From positions 1 through 36,077 of the forward strand of contig JANQHM010000176.1 of assembly GCA_028282645.1 (NCBI GenBank): a DNA stretch of 36,077 nucleotides. Direction: 5' to 3'. Origin of the DNA: Candidatus Gastranaerophilales bacterium. GTDB lineage: Bacteria > Cyanobacteriota > Vampirovibrionia > Gastranaerophilales > JANQFW01. Both the position numbers and the translations under genes were made by a program. A model generated the notes under the pieces. It had not been told where the DNA came from. It was given only the letters and a program-made list of their open reading frames with translations, and did not search any database. Shown here in pieces: positions 8,976 to 15,635 of this stretch; positions within the stretch are counted from its first letter, which is position 1, and every line of letters begins with the position of its first letter.

Positions 8976-9005
8976 TTTATATTCCCAAAAATTTGATTTT
9001 TTAAA
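8976..9005 (-). promoter_or_regulatory. Conserved promoter of pilin-like copy 2
   Basis: On the minus strand TTTAAA (9000-9005), an 18-base spacer and TATAAA (8976-8981) make a plausible sigma70 promoter 34 bp before the start codon. The same hexamers, spacing and the motif GGGAATATAAACTATAG occur before the paralogue at 11041. Confidence 0.6.
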
Positions 9006-9086
9006 CATTTTTTTTGATTAAATTAACAAAATGTTACCTGAGTATAAAATTAATATATGTATTGCAAATAAATAAATAATAAAAAC

Positions 9087-9120
9087 AAAAGACAGGGACC
9101 TATTCCTGTTCCTGTCTTTT
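9087..9120 (-). terminator. Terminator of the first pilin-like gene
   Basis: AAAAGACAGG (9087-9096) pairs with CCTGTCTTTT (9111-9120); an internal CCTGTT duplication gives an alternative pairing. On the minus strand a T-rich run follows. It separates this gene from the promoter of its paralogue, so each copy is its own transcription unit. Confidence 0.85.
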
Positions 9121-9136
9121 GCAGTTATAAGTAATT

Positions 9137-11041
9137 TTATTGTGAAGCCTGTATATTAATATTTACATTATTCTTGTCATTGTTGTTTGGATTAACGGTA
9201 GAGTCAGGAGCAATATTTGTACTATCATTAGGATTAATTGGTTTCACACTAGTTGTATCAATAATCTCTGGTGGCATTATATCGATAACAGGTGGCGAAT
9301 TAATAATATCTGTGGGCGGAGTATCAATAGGCTTGCTATAAACATTAGGGTCAATAACACATTTGTTATTTTCTATAGTTCCCTGCAAGGTACTACATAA
9401 GGCATCGTTATTGTAACTGCCTTTAAATACTTCAAAGAAATTACCTTCCAAATATACTTTTATTTTTTTAGCAAGATCTTCTTTTGTTTCTTGAGCAATA
9501 TTTGGATCATTATAAATTTCTTCTAATTTTTCCTTTAATTTTATTAAATTTTGATATTTAAGAAGTGTTGTACTTGTACTACTGAATGTATTGTTGTTGG
9601 ATAATTTAGCCATGTCACTGGTACATCCATATCCGGTAGTGTTACATGTACCCTCATATTGTGATCCCGGATCTCCCATAGAAATTATACCTGTTGGAGT
9701 TACTTCAAATCCAAATAAGTCGGTTCCGATAGTCATAGGGTCAGTAGATGCAGTCAATGTTACCCAAAGTTTATGATAGCCGGTAACAGGATCTTTTGTA
9801 CCTACAAACATTTCTTGTCCGTTTGAAAATTTAAACCAGCCATTATATGTTTCTGTCGAACCGGTGAATATTTGAATATAACTGCTGCTGCTACTACTGC
9901 TTGATGATGATGAACTTGAACTGCTAGAGCTTGCACTGCTTGATGATGAGCTTGAACCGTTACCTGAGCTGCTTGCACTGGCACTACAAGCAGTTGTGGT
10001 ATTTATATCTACAATATCTCCACTTGCGCTTGCAATACAGCCGTTTGTAGCTCCATATGCATATATTGATGACTCTACAAGATCAAATTCTGATCCGGTT
10101 AAGTAATTTTTTAGATAGTCATATGCGTAGTCTGGAGGCGTAATTGTAACTTCAGTAGCTATAATAGTATCAGATAACAAGTTTAACCTGCCTATACCTT
10201 GTCCAAAAATATTAGTAAGGCTAGTGTTAACTAGTGTAGAAGAAGATGGGGTTGTATCATTTAAAGCAGGGTCAGTATTGGCACCGGTTGTAGTAGTGTC
10301 TTGAGCAGTATCATTTATAACTAGCTCAATTATTTCTTCATAAAGCAGTTGTTTGTTTCTGCTATCTACAAAATAAGTAATCTGTTTGCCCATATTTAGT
10401 AAATCATTTACATATGTTTTTAAAATAAATTTTTCCGAACTATCAGGTAATTGATTAAGGGTACTATCCAATTCTTTTGATAAAATTTTTGCGGCATCAC
10501 CTTCCTGTGCCAGGTCTATAGCAAAATCCAGTTCATTAATTATTTTAATCAGAGGATCTTTTGTACCGCTAACTATTGAATCATCTTTTGCTATATATTC
10601 ATCAACAATATTATTAAATGACTTTAATGCATTATCCAGACCCGAAGTATCAGCATTAACTCTTTTAGAGTTTTCTTGAATTTGAACTATATAATTTTTT
10701 GCAATATAAGCAAGGTCTTTCATGTTACCTGCAGATCCGTTTGTTTCAATTAAATTGCCTCCTCTGGAAGTACTTCTTATATATGCTTCGACAGGAGTTT
10801 GCAAAGACTGATTATTTAAAAATACTTCAGTGTTTGATAATAAATTGGGGTTAACATTAGGAATGGAAGCTCTGCCTGAATTAGATTCAAACATTACTAA
10901 ACTGCCATTATCTCGAAAAATTTCTCCAATGCTACCACCAAAGAGGGAATAAGCAAAAAAGCTTACTAAAAAAATTCCGGCTGTAATTATACCAATTTCA
11001 CCTATGTTGGAGCCTTTTTTGCAGTTAAAGTTATTACGCAT
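9137..11041 (-). CDS. Large pilin-like surface protein with poly-Ser linker, copy 1
   Basis: This 634-aa paralogue of 7263-8942 has the same plan: a leader ending CKKG (Gly10), SNIGE with Glu5, a hydrophobic helix (IGIITAGIFLVSFFAYSLFG), an acidic helical middle, and the pseudopilin-like domain (NGWFKFSNGQEMFVGTK, TDLFGFEVTPTGIISMG, CNTTGYGC). It differs by an insertion ending in an almost pure serine tract (about residues 353-388), encoded by mixed AGC/AGT/TCA/TCT codons. The tail is Pro/Asn-rich, ending NINIQASQ. AAAGGA precedes the ATG. It has its own promoter and terminator. A secreted fibre subunit or adhesin is the best guess; a wall-like anchor motif is absent. Confidence 0.8.
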   Translation of the reverse strand: MRNNFNCKKGSNIGEIGIITAGIFLVSFFAYSLFGGSIGEIFRDNGSLVMFESNSGRASIPNVNPNLLSNTEVFLNNQSLQTPVEAYIRSTSRGGNLIETNGSAGNMKDLAYIAKNYIVQIQENSKRVNADTSGLDNALKSFNNIVDEYIAKDDSIVSGTKDPLIKIINELDFAIDLAQEGDAAKILSKELDSTLNQLPDSSEKFILKTYVNDLLNMGKQITYFVDSRNKQLLYEEIIELVINDTAQDTTTTGANTDPALNDTTPSSSTLVNTSLTNIFGQGIGRLNLLSDTIIATEVTITPPDYAYDYLKNYLTGSEFDLVESSIYAYGATNGCIASASGDIVDINTTTACSASASSSGNGSSSSSSSASSSSSSSSSSSSSSSSSYIQIFTGSTETYNGWFKFSNGQEMFVGTKDPVTGYHKLWVTLTASTDPMTIGTDLFGFEVTPTGIISMGDPGSQYEGTCNTTGYGCTSDMAKLSNNNTFSSTSTTLLKYQNLIKLKEKLEEIYNDPNIAQETKEDLAKKIKVYLEGNFFEVFKGSYNNDALCSTLQGTIENNKCVIDPNVYSKPIDTPPTDIINSPPVIDIMPPEIIDTTSVKPINPNDSTNIAPDSTVNPNNNDKNNVNINIQASQ

Positions 11042-11075
11042 AATATTATCCTTTATAATTTTTATGTCCTATAGT

Positions 11076-11105
11076 TTATATTCCCAAAATTTTAAATTTT
11101 TAAAC
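11076..11105 (-). promoter_or_regulatory. Conserved promoter of pilin-like copy 1
   Basis: TTTAAA (11100-11105), 18 bases, TATAAA (11076-11081) on the minus strand, at the same distance from the start codon as in the paralogue. Confidence 0.6.
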
Positions 11106-11182
11106 ATTTTTTTTTATTAAATTAATAAAATGAAACATTTCTTTATAAATATTATTTTGGTACCTATTTTATGAATACTTGA

Positions 11183-11240
11183 TAATTATATTAAAAATAC
11201 TGCCCCCTAATTAGAGAGGGCAGTATTTTTAATATAATTA
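11183..11240. terminator. Very long perfect terminator stem
   Basis: Bases 11183-11205 and 11218-11240 are exact reverse complements over 23 bp with a 12-base loop; the GC part is CTGCCC/GGGCAG and the outer part is A/T-rich, so it can act in both directions. It lies downstream of the EF-hand gene (minus strand) and upstream of the pilin promoter, where it would stop read-through. Confidence 0.85.
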
Positions 11241-11280
11241 TATGAGGATTATTTTTGTATATATGTGTATGTCTTTTTAC

Positions 11281-11376
11281 TACTGGTACTCAATTAAATT
11301 TCAAATTATAGAATGAGCCTGTACACTTTTTAACGCTCCTGCTTCGCTATTCAGAATTTAGCCTATTTTATCAGCT
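11281..11376 (-). repeat. Dispersed GCGAAGC-family repeat, copy C
   Basis: Read on the minus strand: AGCTGATAAAATAGGCTA, then TCTGAATAGCGAAGCAGGAG, CGTTAAAAAGTG, GCTCATT, and TTGAAATTTAATTGAGTACC. It shares these blocks in the same order with copy A (14740-14860), with a roughly 20-base internal difference, and with the shorter copy B (16935-17010). Confidence 0.85.
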
Positions 11377-11436
11377 ATTTACTCGATTGAATAAAAAGTA
11401 TTTAAGTATAAATAACATTCAAATGTTTTTGATTAA

Positions 11437-12129
11437 TTAATTAACTAAGCCAAACATTTGCATCATAGCTAGTATAAACGGTGGAATACCGGCAAATTGA
11501 TCTTGACATTGATCATCGCCATATTCATCATTTTTTTCAAATAAATAAGGATGGTCCTTTTTAAACTCTTCCAAATCCTCTTTGCTAATAATCTCATCCG
11601 GAGTACCTTTAGGATTTTTTGCTGTATCCAGGTCTTCAAGAAGTTTCGGATTATCCAGCAAGACCTTTGCGGCTTCTACTAATTCCGGTGAATATTTCCC
11701 ATCTTTGTTTTTTGCGATGGCCTTTAGATCACCATTACCCATCAATCCATCTTTATCCTTTTCTCCGTTTCTAGCATTTTGTACTTGATCAAAATTTTCT
11801 ATGATTAAATCTAATGCTGTTCCTACATCCATTTTTTTATTTTCACTTTCGACTTTATTACAGGTTCCACCTAATAAGGAGAAAAACATCATCATTAATG
11901 GATTACCTTGACATCCTCCCATCATAGACATCAGTATCATCATTATCATTGAATCAGAAGTATTTTCATTTTCTCCCATCATGGACATCATCATCATCAT
12001 TAACGGATCAGGAGTACCCTGCCCCGGAAAAATTGAACCTCCAAAATTTGCTTGACCACCAGAAGAATAACTCTGCCCATACGGTACCATCATAAATGGG
12101 TTAAACCCAGTATTCGAACAATTACACAT
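11437..12129 (-). CDS. Met-rich protein with EF-hand-like domain, MCNC N-terminus
   Basis: I do not recognise this 230-aa protein by name. It starts MCNCSNTGFNPFMM. Residues 42-90 hold three short Met-rich hydrophobic blocks (LMMMMMSMMG, MIMMILMSMMGG, LMMMFFSLLGG). Residues 102-195 form a helical domain with EF-hand-like loops: EKDKDGLMGNGD at 123-134 and a degenerate second loop ending ISKEDLEEF. The spacing of loops and the PKLLEDLD helix recall the EF-like repeats of the NolX/HrpF type III translocon family; this is a resemblance only. A final hydrophobic segment FILAMMQMFG closes it. It is paralogous to 12408-13007 in start, domain and leader. A perfect AGGAGG lies 6 bases before ATG. Secreted or membrane-active is possible but not shown. 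Confidence 0.65.
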   Translation of the reverse strand: MCNCSNTGFNPFMMVPYGQSYSSGGQANFGGSIFPGQGTPDPLMMMMMSMMGENENTSDSMIMMILMSMMGGCQGNPLMMMFFSLLGGTCNKVESENKKMDVGTALDLIIENFDQVQNARNGEKDKDGLMGNGDLKAIAKNKDGKYSPELVEAAKVLLDNPKLLEDLDTAKNPKGTPDEIISKEDLEEFKKDHPYLFEKNDEYGDDQCQDQFAGIPPFILAMMQMFGLVN

Positions 12130-12254
12130 ATAATACCTCCTACACCTTATACCTTATACCTTATTTTTATTGCATTTTTAGATTTATGTTTAGATATAAA
12201 TAAAATCTAATTTTTTCTGACTTGTATTAAAAATTTATTTTTTTATATTTTTTG

Positions 12255-12335
12255 ACTTTACCTTAACACTATAACCTATTATTATAAAAACAAAACTCTT
12301 TAAATAATTGCCTAAATTAAATAAAAAATTTTAAA
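12255..12335 (-). promoter_or_regulatory. Conserved promoter/leader block, EF-hand gene at 12129
   Basis: This block is about 75% identical to 13296-13375 upstream of the paralogue. On the minus strand it holds TATAAT (12281-12286), 152 bp before the start codon, in a shared context GTTTTTATAATAATAG. That implies a leader of about 145 bases ending in three GGTATAA-like repeats and AGGAGG. Confidence 0.5.
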
Positions 12336-12407
12336 AAAATATATTTTATTAAAAACTATTATAATGATACTACCCTAATCAGACAGGCTCTTAGCATATT
12401 ATATGAG

Positions 12408-13007
12408 TTATATATCAAACTTTTTATCTACAAAACTAGGATTCTCTTCAATATATTTATCGATGTCTCCTATTGTAAACTTTTCATCTTTGTCATTGTC
12501 TTTGTCATTTGCTTTTTCCATATTGTCAAATATGTCACGATGATTTAACAGGAACTGTGCAGCGTCTTTTAACTCTTGGCTATAACCATTAGTATCAACT
12601 ATTTTTTGTAAATCGCGAATGTGTACTTTTTGATTAGCCTTACCATCTATTGTGTCTATTATCGAAAAATTAGCTTTAATTATTTCTAATGCTTCGCGAG
12701 CAGAAATTTGGTTATTATCATCTTCTTCCAGATCTTCTTCTGCTGGCTCGTATGATTTTTCTACATTACTTTTTTCCGTATTTTGATTTTTTTTCCCGCA
12801 TATTGATCCCATTAACCACATCATGGGGATCATCATAGGATCAAAGCTTCCAGCTTGTCCATTATTATATTGAGGCACACTAGTACCATTACATGTTGTT
12901 GAAAAAATTGAGCTTGTACAGGGTGTTTGATTAAAACCCTGGCCTGTTGAGCTTAAAGGCCAATTACCGAAAAATGGGTTCATTCCGGCAGTTGCACAAT
13001 TACACAT
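12408..13007 (-). CDS. EF-hand-like protein, MCNC N-terminus, paralogue
   Basis: This 199-aa protein is a paralogue of 11437-12129. It begins MCNCATAGMNPFFGN, has one short Met-rich hydrophobic block (PMMIPMMWLMGSIC, 57-70), an acidic linker (EEDLEEDD), and a helical domain (101-192) with an EF-hand-like acidic loop KANDKDNDKDEKFTIGDID (165-183) and the aligned helix SQELKDAAQFLLNHRDIF. The block TAGGAGGTATTATATG before and including the start is shared exactly with the paralogue. It has its own promoter block about 310 bp upstream and could also read into the paralogue, since no terminator is seen in the 278-bp gap. Function unknown; calcium binding is inferred. Confidence 0.65.
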   Translation of the reverse strand: MCNCATAGMNPFFGNWPLSSTGQGFNQTPCTSSIFSTTCNGTSVPQYNNGQAGSFDPMMIPMMWLMGSICGKKNQNTEKSNVEKSYEPAEEDLEEDDNNQISAREALEIIKANFSIIDTIDGKANQKVHIRDLQKIVDTNGYSQELKDAAQFLLNHRDIFDNMEKANDKDNDKDEKFTIGDIDKYIEENPSFVDKKFDI

Positions 13008-13222
13008 ATAATACCTCCTACCTTGTATACCTTATCTTTTATGCCTTAAATTACCATTTTTGATTAAAGATAACAGTTGCATAATTCTTTTATAGTTATA
13101 ATAGATATTTATTAAAATCTTATTTCTACAAAACCAATATCTATCATTTCATTTAAAAAATTTACTAGCGTTATTATACTGTTTCCAAAGTCAATTTTAG
13201 ATTAATCTTTATAAACACTGTT

Positions 13223-13256
13223 GAATAATCTGAAAAGTATTTTAGAGATAGTATAC
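13223..13256 (+). repeat. Short dispersed repeat, partner of 23952-23985
   Basis: The element reads AATCTGAAAAGTATTTT, then GAGATAGTATAC. The reverse complement of 23952-23985 reads AATCTGAAAAGTATTTT, then TGAGGGAGTATAC. It sits inside the unusually long leader of the EF-hand gene at 13007. Confidence 0.6.
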
Positions 13257-13295
13257 AGCCTGTAACAACTGTTGAAATTTTTACACATTTTTAAG

Positions 13296-13375
13296 TTTTA
13301 CCTTAATACCTTCATCTATTATTATAAAAACAAAATTCTTTTTAAAATTGTCTAAAATTATAAAAAGAATGTTTT
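13296..13375 (-). promoter_or_regulatory. Conserved promoter/leader block, EF-hand gene at 13007
   Basis: It matches 12255-12335. The minus-strand TATAAT is at 13321-13326, 314 bp before the start codon. The leader is thus about 160 bases longer than the paralogue's, and that extra length contains the repeat at 13223-13256. Confidence 0.5.
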
Positions 13376-13639
13376 TTTATACTCATTAGTAATAAAATAT
13401 TTTTGAGTTGATATTAAAGTAAGCTGTTGTAACATTTATTAATATTTTTATTATTATTTAGCAATTTTATAATTTTGTTTGTCTTTATATAAATAAGCAA
13501 GGCAGTAAATTAAGATAATCAATGGTGGTAACATAGACACTTAGGTAGTCAAAATTTAGGAGGTTCAAAACGAAGTCATACAGCTTATTTATCCTGATTT
13601 AAAGAATGGAAAAAGTATAAAAAATAAGTTGTTTAGTTT

Positions 13640-13734
13640 AACCAGGTTTAAATTATTGGTAATTAGAAATTAAATAGTTGAGCATATCATAATAGTATTG
13701 TTATATACTAACCAGGTTGAAATACTTTGAGCAT
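13640..13734 (+). repeat. Imperfect direct repeats
   Basis: AACCAGGTT is followed by AAAT and, after different spacers, by TTGAGCAT in both units (13640-13687 and 13710-13734). The second unit is a shortened version of the first. Confidence 0.5.
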
Positions 13735-13977
13735 CATATAATTTAGATTTAGTAATTGAGGTAAACAAAAACAAGTCAGAATCAGTTTAAATTAAAATGA
13801 AATATTTATAATGAGCTACTGTTATTAGAATTTAGCTATAATGTAAAATTGAGTTTAAATATTAAGCAGAAAAATTCTATATAATAAAAAAATGAATTTT
13901 TTCTTAATATATAAACAAATGTAAAGTTTGATTTTATAAAATATATAATCTCTTAAAAACAAACAAAGTTAAGTTAA

Positions 13978-14183
13978 CTCTCTCTCTAAGTAATTATCTG
14001 GTAATAATCTCTGGTATTAATATACCAGATTTTTTTTGTTCAATAGCAATTATTAGAAATATATTGTTTTTATAAAAATAGAGAGAGTAAATATTAAATA
14101 TATACAAAATAAAGGCTTAAATATAAACTCTTAATTTAATAAACAAAATAAAATTTGAAAGAAGATAAAATAGGAGAGAGAAA
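13978..14183 (+). promoter_or_regulatory. Attenuator-like leader of the gene at 14184
   Basis: The leader holds CTCTCTCTCT (13978-13987), a terminator, AGAGAGAG (14080-14087) and the ribosome site GGAGAGAG (14173-14180). The CU run can pair with either GA run over 8 bp. Two 5' arms compete for the same terminator 3' arm: ATCTGGTA at 13996-14003 and CTGGTAT at 14011-14017, both against TACCAG at 14023-14028. This is the arrangement expected of a regulated leader; regulation is inferred. Confidence 0.4.
14011..14037 (+). terminator. Orphan intrinsic terminator
   Basis: CTGGTAT, TAAT loop, ATACCAG, then A and eight T. It is a plus-strand intrinsic terminator with no plus-strand coding gene upstream in the window before it. 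Confidence 0.75.
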
Positions 14184-14648
14184 ATGAGCATTAATAATAT
14201 GTTTAATTTTCCTACCATAAATCCCAATGGTCTACAAACCGGCGAATTACAGGTAGGCAAGCAGGGTATTTATCAAAACGGTGAAAATATTTTCACTACA
14301 GCAACAAGCGGTTTCCCTGATAATATACAGGCTAATAGCAACTACCAATTAAACTTGGGAGCATTTACAGATAATGCTGTTTTACAAAACACGGCTACTC
14401 AGCCATATGCCGCAGGTCCAAATGATATTAATATTGGGCATAGCATTCAAGATAATATAAATTTGTTCGGTAATAATGTAAATGAATCAAATGTTTTAAA
14501 TAAAAAAGATTACACTGCACCCGGCCAATTAATGGGTGGATTTAAGGTACCAAACGTTAATGTAGATACAAATTTACAAATAAACTCAGCAATTGGTGAT
14601 CCTACCCAAGGTATTATGGGGCAATTAAAAGCTCTTTTAAACTTTTAA
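14184..14648 (+). CDS. Asn-rich protein of unknown function
   Basis: This 154-aa protein starts at ATG 14184 behind GGAGAGAG at a 3-base spacing. It is rich in Asn, Gln, Gly and Thr, lacks Cys, and has no signal peptide or membrane segment; it reads as a flexible, polar chain (NFPTINPNGLQTGELQVG, QANSNYQLNLGAF, NVNVDTNLQINSAIG) ending in a short helix IMGQLKALLNF. Composition resembles secreted or phage-structure-like polypeptides, but I recognise no family. Its long leader with an attenuator-like structure suggests tight regulation. It is followed by a dispersed repeat. Confidence 0.6.
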   Translation: MSINNMFNFPTINPNGLQTGELQVGKQGIYQNGENIFTTATSGFPDNIQANSNYQLNLGAFTDNAVLQNTATQPYAAGPNDINIGHSIQDNINLFGNNVNESNVLNKKDYTAPGQLMGGFKVPNVNVDTNLQINSAIGDPTQGIMGQLKALLNF

Positions 14649-14996
14649 TCAGATAGAATTATAGAATAAAATTAATAAACAAAGGCTATTCATTTTATAC
14701 TAATTCAAAAATAATTTTCAGATTATTTAATAGTGTTAAAGCTGATAAAATAAGCTATTCGTCTGAATTGCGAAGCGGGAGCGTTAAAAAGTGAAATGGT
14801 CAATTTTACTTTTTATAAGCTCATTTAAAGAGAAATCTGAAATTTAATTGAGGACCAGTATAATTAATGAATGGCTTTTGTTTTTATTACAGTTTTAAAA
14901 CTTTAAGTTATATTAACATTTATAAAAATTTACTAATTAATTTATCATTTGTTTAGTAAAATAATAAAAAATAAACAGTGGTGGTTTAGTTTTAAA
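14649..14996. other. Intergenic region dominated by a dispersed repeat
   Basis: It contains copy A of the GCGAAGC family (14740-14860) and otherwise AT-rich sequence. I see no gene and no clear terminator for 14184-14648 other than the repeat itself. Confidence 0.6.
14740..14860 (+). repeat. Dispersed GCGAAGC-family repeat, copy A
   Basis: This is the longest copy, with the blocks AGCTGATAAAATAAGCTA, TCTGAATTGCGAAGCGGGAG, CGTTAAAAAGTG, GCTCATT and TCTGAAATTTAATTGAGGAC in order. It has about 20 internal bases (14794-14817) that copy C lacks; these contain a self-complementary AAAATTG/CAATTTT-like patch. Confidence 0.85.
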
Positions 14997-15422
14997 ATGA
15001 ATGTTTCAAAATTAGGTTTTAGGTCTAATCTGCTTAATAATAAGCAAGATAATAATAAAGTAAAAACCGGAGCTTTAGTCGGGGTAGGACTAGGCTCTGG
15101 CATCGGTATATTTGAAATATCAGGTTTAAATCCCGATGAGATGGCTAAAGAGACTAAAAATCTATTAGACCAACCTGTTGGATATAGAGAATCTTATTAT
15201 AAGTCACTTAAAGAGACTTATTGCATAAAAAAACGCATCTCTTTATCTACTATTCTTGATAATAAGCAATTGCAGAAAGAAATAAAATATTGGAATTTTG
15301 TGAAAAATAATCCTAAAGTGGCTAAAACAGGTATTATAACAGCACATGCTCTTGTTATGGGAGCAATAGCCGCTGGTACTACTTATTTAATAACATATGC
15401 AAGAAGTAAACTATCTAAGTAG
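14997..15422 (+). CDS. Small protein with two membrane segments
   Basis: This 141-aa protein has no family I recognise. It begins MNVSKLGFRSNLLNN, has a Gly-rich hydrophobic stretch (TGALVGVGLGSGIGIFEI, about 24-41), a polar helical middle (two Lys/Glu-rich helices around a CIKKR motif), and a C-terminal membrane helix (GIITAHALVMGAIAAGTTYL) with a basic tail. I prefer ATG 14997; the frame also extends to a TTG at 14949 without support, and the ribosome site is weak in both cases. The N-terminus and the Pro-Lys/membrane/basic C-terminus recall small lineage-specific proteins and the fragment at 136-312. It is followed by a hairpin. Confidence 0.6.
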   Translation: MNVSKLGFRSNLLNNKQDNNKVKTGALVGVGLGSGIGIFEISGLNPDEMAKETKNLLDQPVGYRESYYKSLKETYCIKKRISLSTILDNKQLQKEIKYWNFVKNNPKVAKTGIITAHALVMGAIAAGTTYLITYARSKLSK

Positions 15423-15429
15423 ATGATAA

Positions 15430-15455
15430 AAAGTTTTTATTTTAGTAAAAACTTT
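15430..15455 (+). terminator. Hairpin after the small membrane-protein gene
   Basis: AAAGTTTTTA (15430-15439) and TAAAAACTTT (15446-15455) form a perfect 10-bp stem around TTTTAG, 8 bp after the stop codon. The stem is A/T-rich and no strong U-run follows, so termination would be weak. Confidence 0.4.
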
Positions 15456-15635
15456 GATTTCTGAATTTGCCTGATTTTGTTAATACTTTTTTAATTGTAA
15501 AAAAAAATTAAGTTTTAGATATATTTTTTTAATAATAGCAATTTTTTTTTGTGTTCTTGTTTTAATATAATCGAAAAGGGAAAAATAAATTTATGATAAT
15601 ATAGACAAATTTTGTTCGGAGGTTATAACATAAAA

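Larger units (their letters stand above)
11042..11436. other. Intergenic region, pilin promoter to EF-hand gene
   Basis: No gene. From left to right it holds the pilin promoter, a 23-bp perfect terminator stem (11183-11240), and a dispersed GCGAAGC-family repeat in minus orientation (11281-11376). Confidence 0.7.
13008..14183. other. 1.2-kb gene-free AT-rich region
   Basis: I find no open frame with a ribosome site and plausible protein. The stretch holds the leader and promoter block of the EF-hand gene (to about 13375), a dispersed repeat (13223-13256), a pair of imperfect direct repeats (13640-13734), a plus-strand terminator (14011-14037) with no gene before it, and the leader of the gene at 14184. 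The orphan terminator implies a short untranslated plus-strand transcript somewhere between about 13400 and 14040. Confidence 0.6.

Noticed and set aside
9802-9984. Ala/Val/Gln/His-rich 60-codon minus-strand frame
   Set aside because: It is the shifted frame of the poly-Ser repeat.
13558-13563. AGGAGG at about 13560 as a gene start
   Set aside because: No start codon follows at a usable distance; the next ATG opens only four codons.
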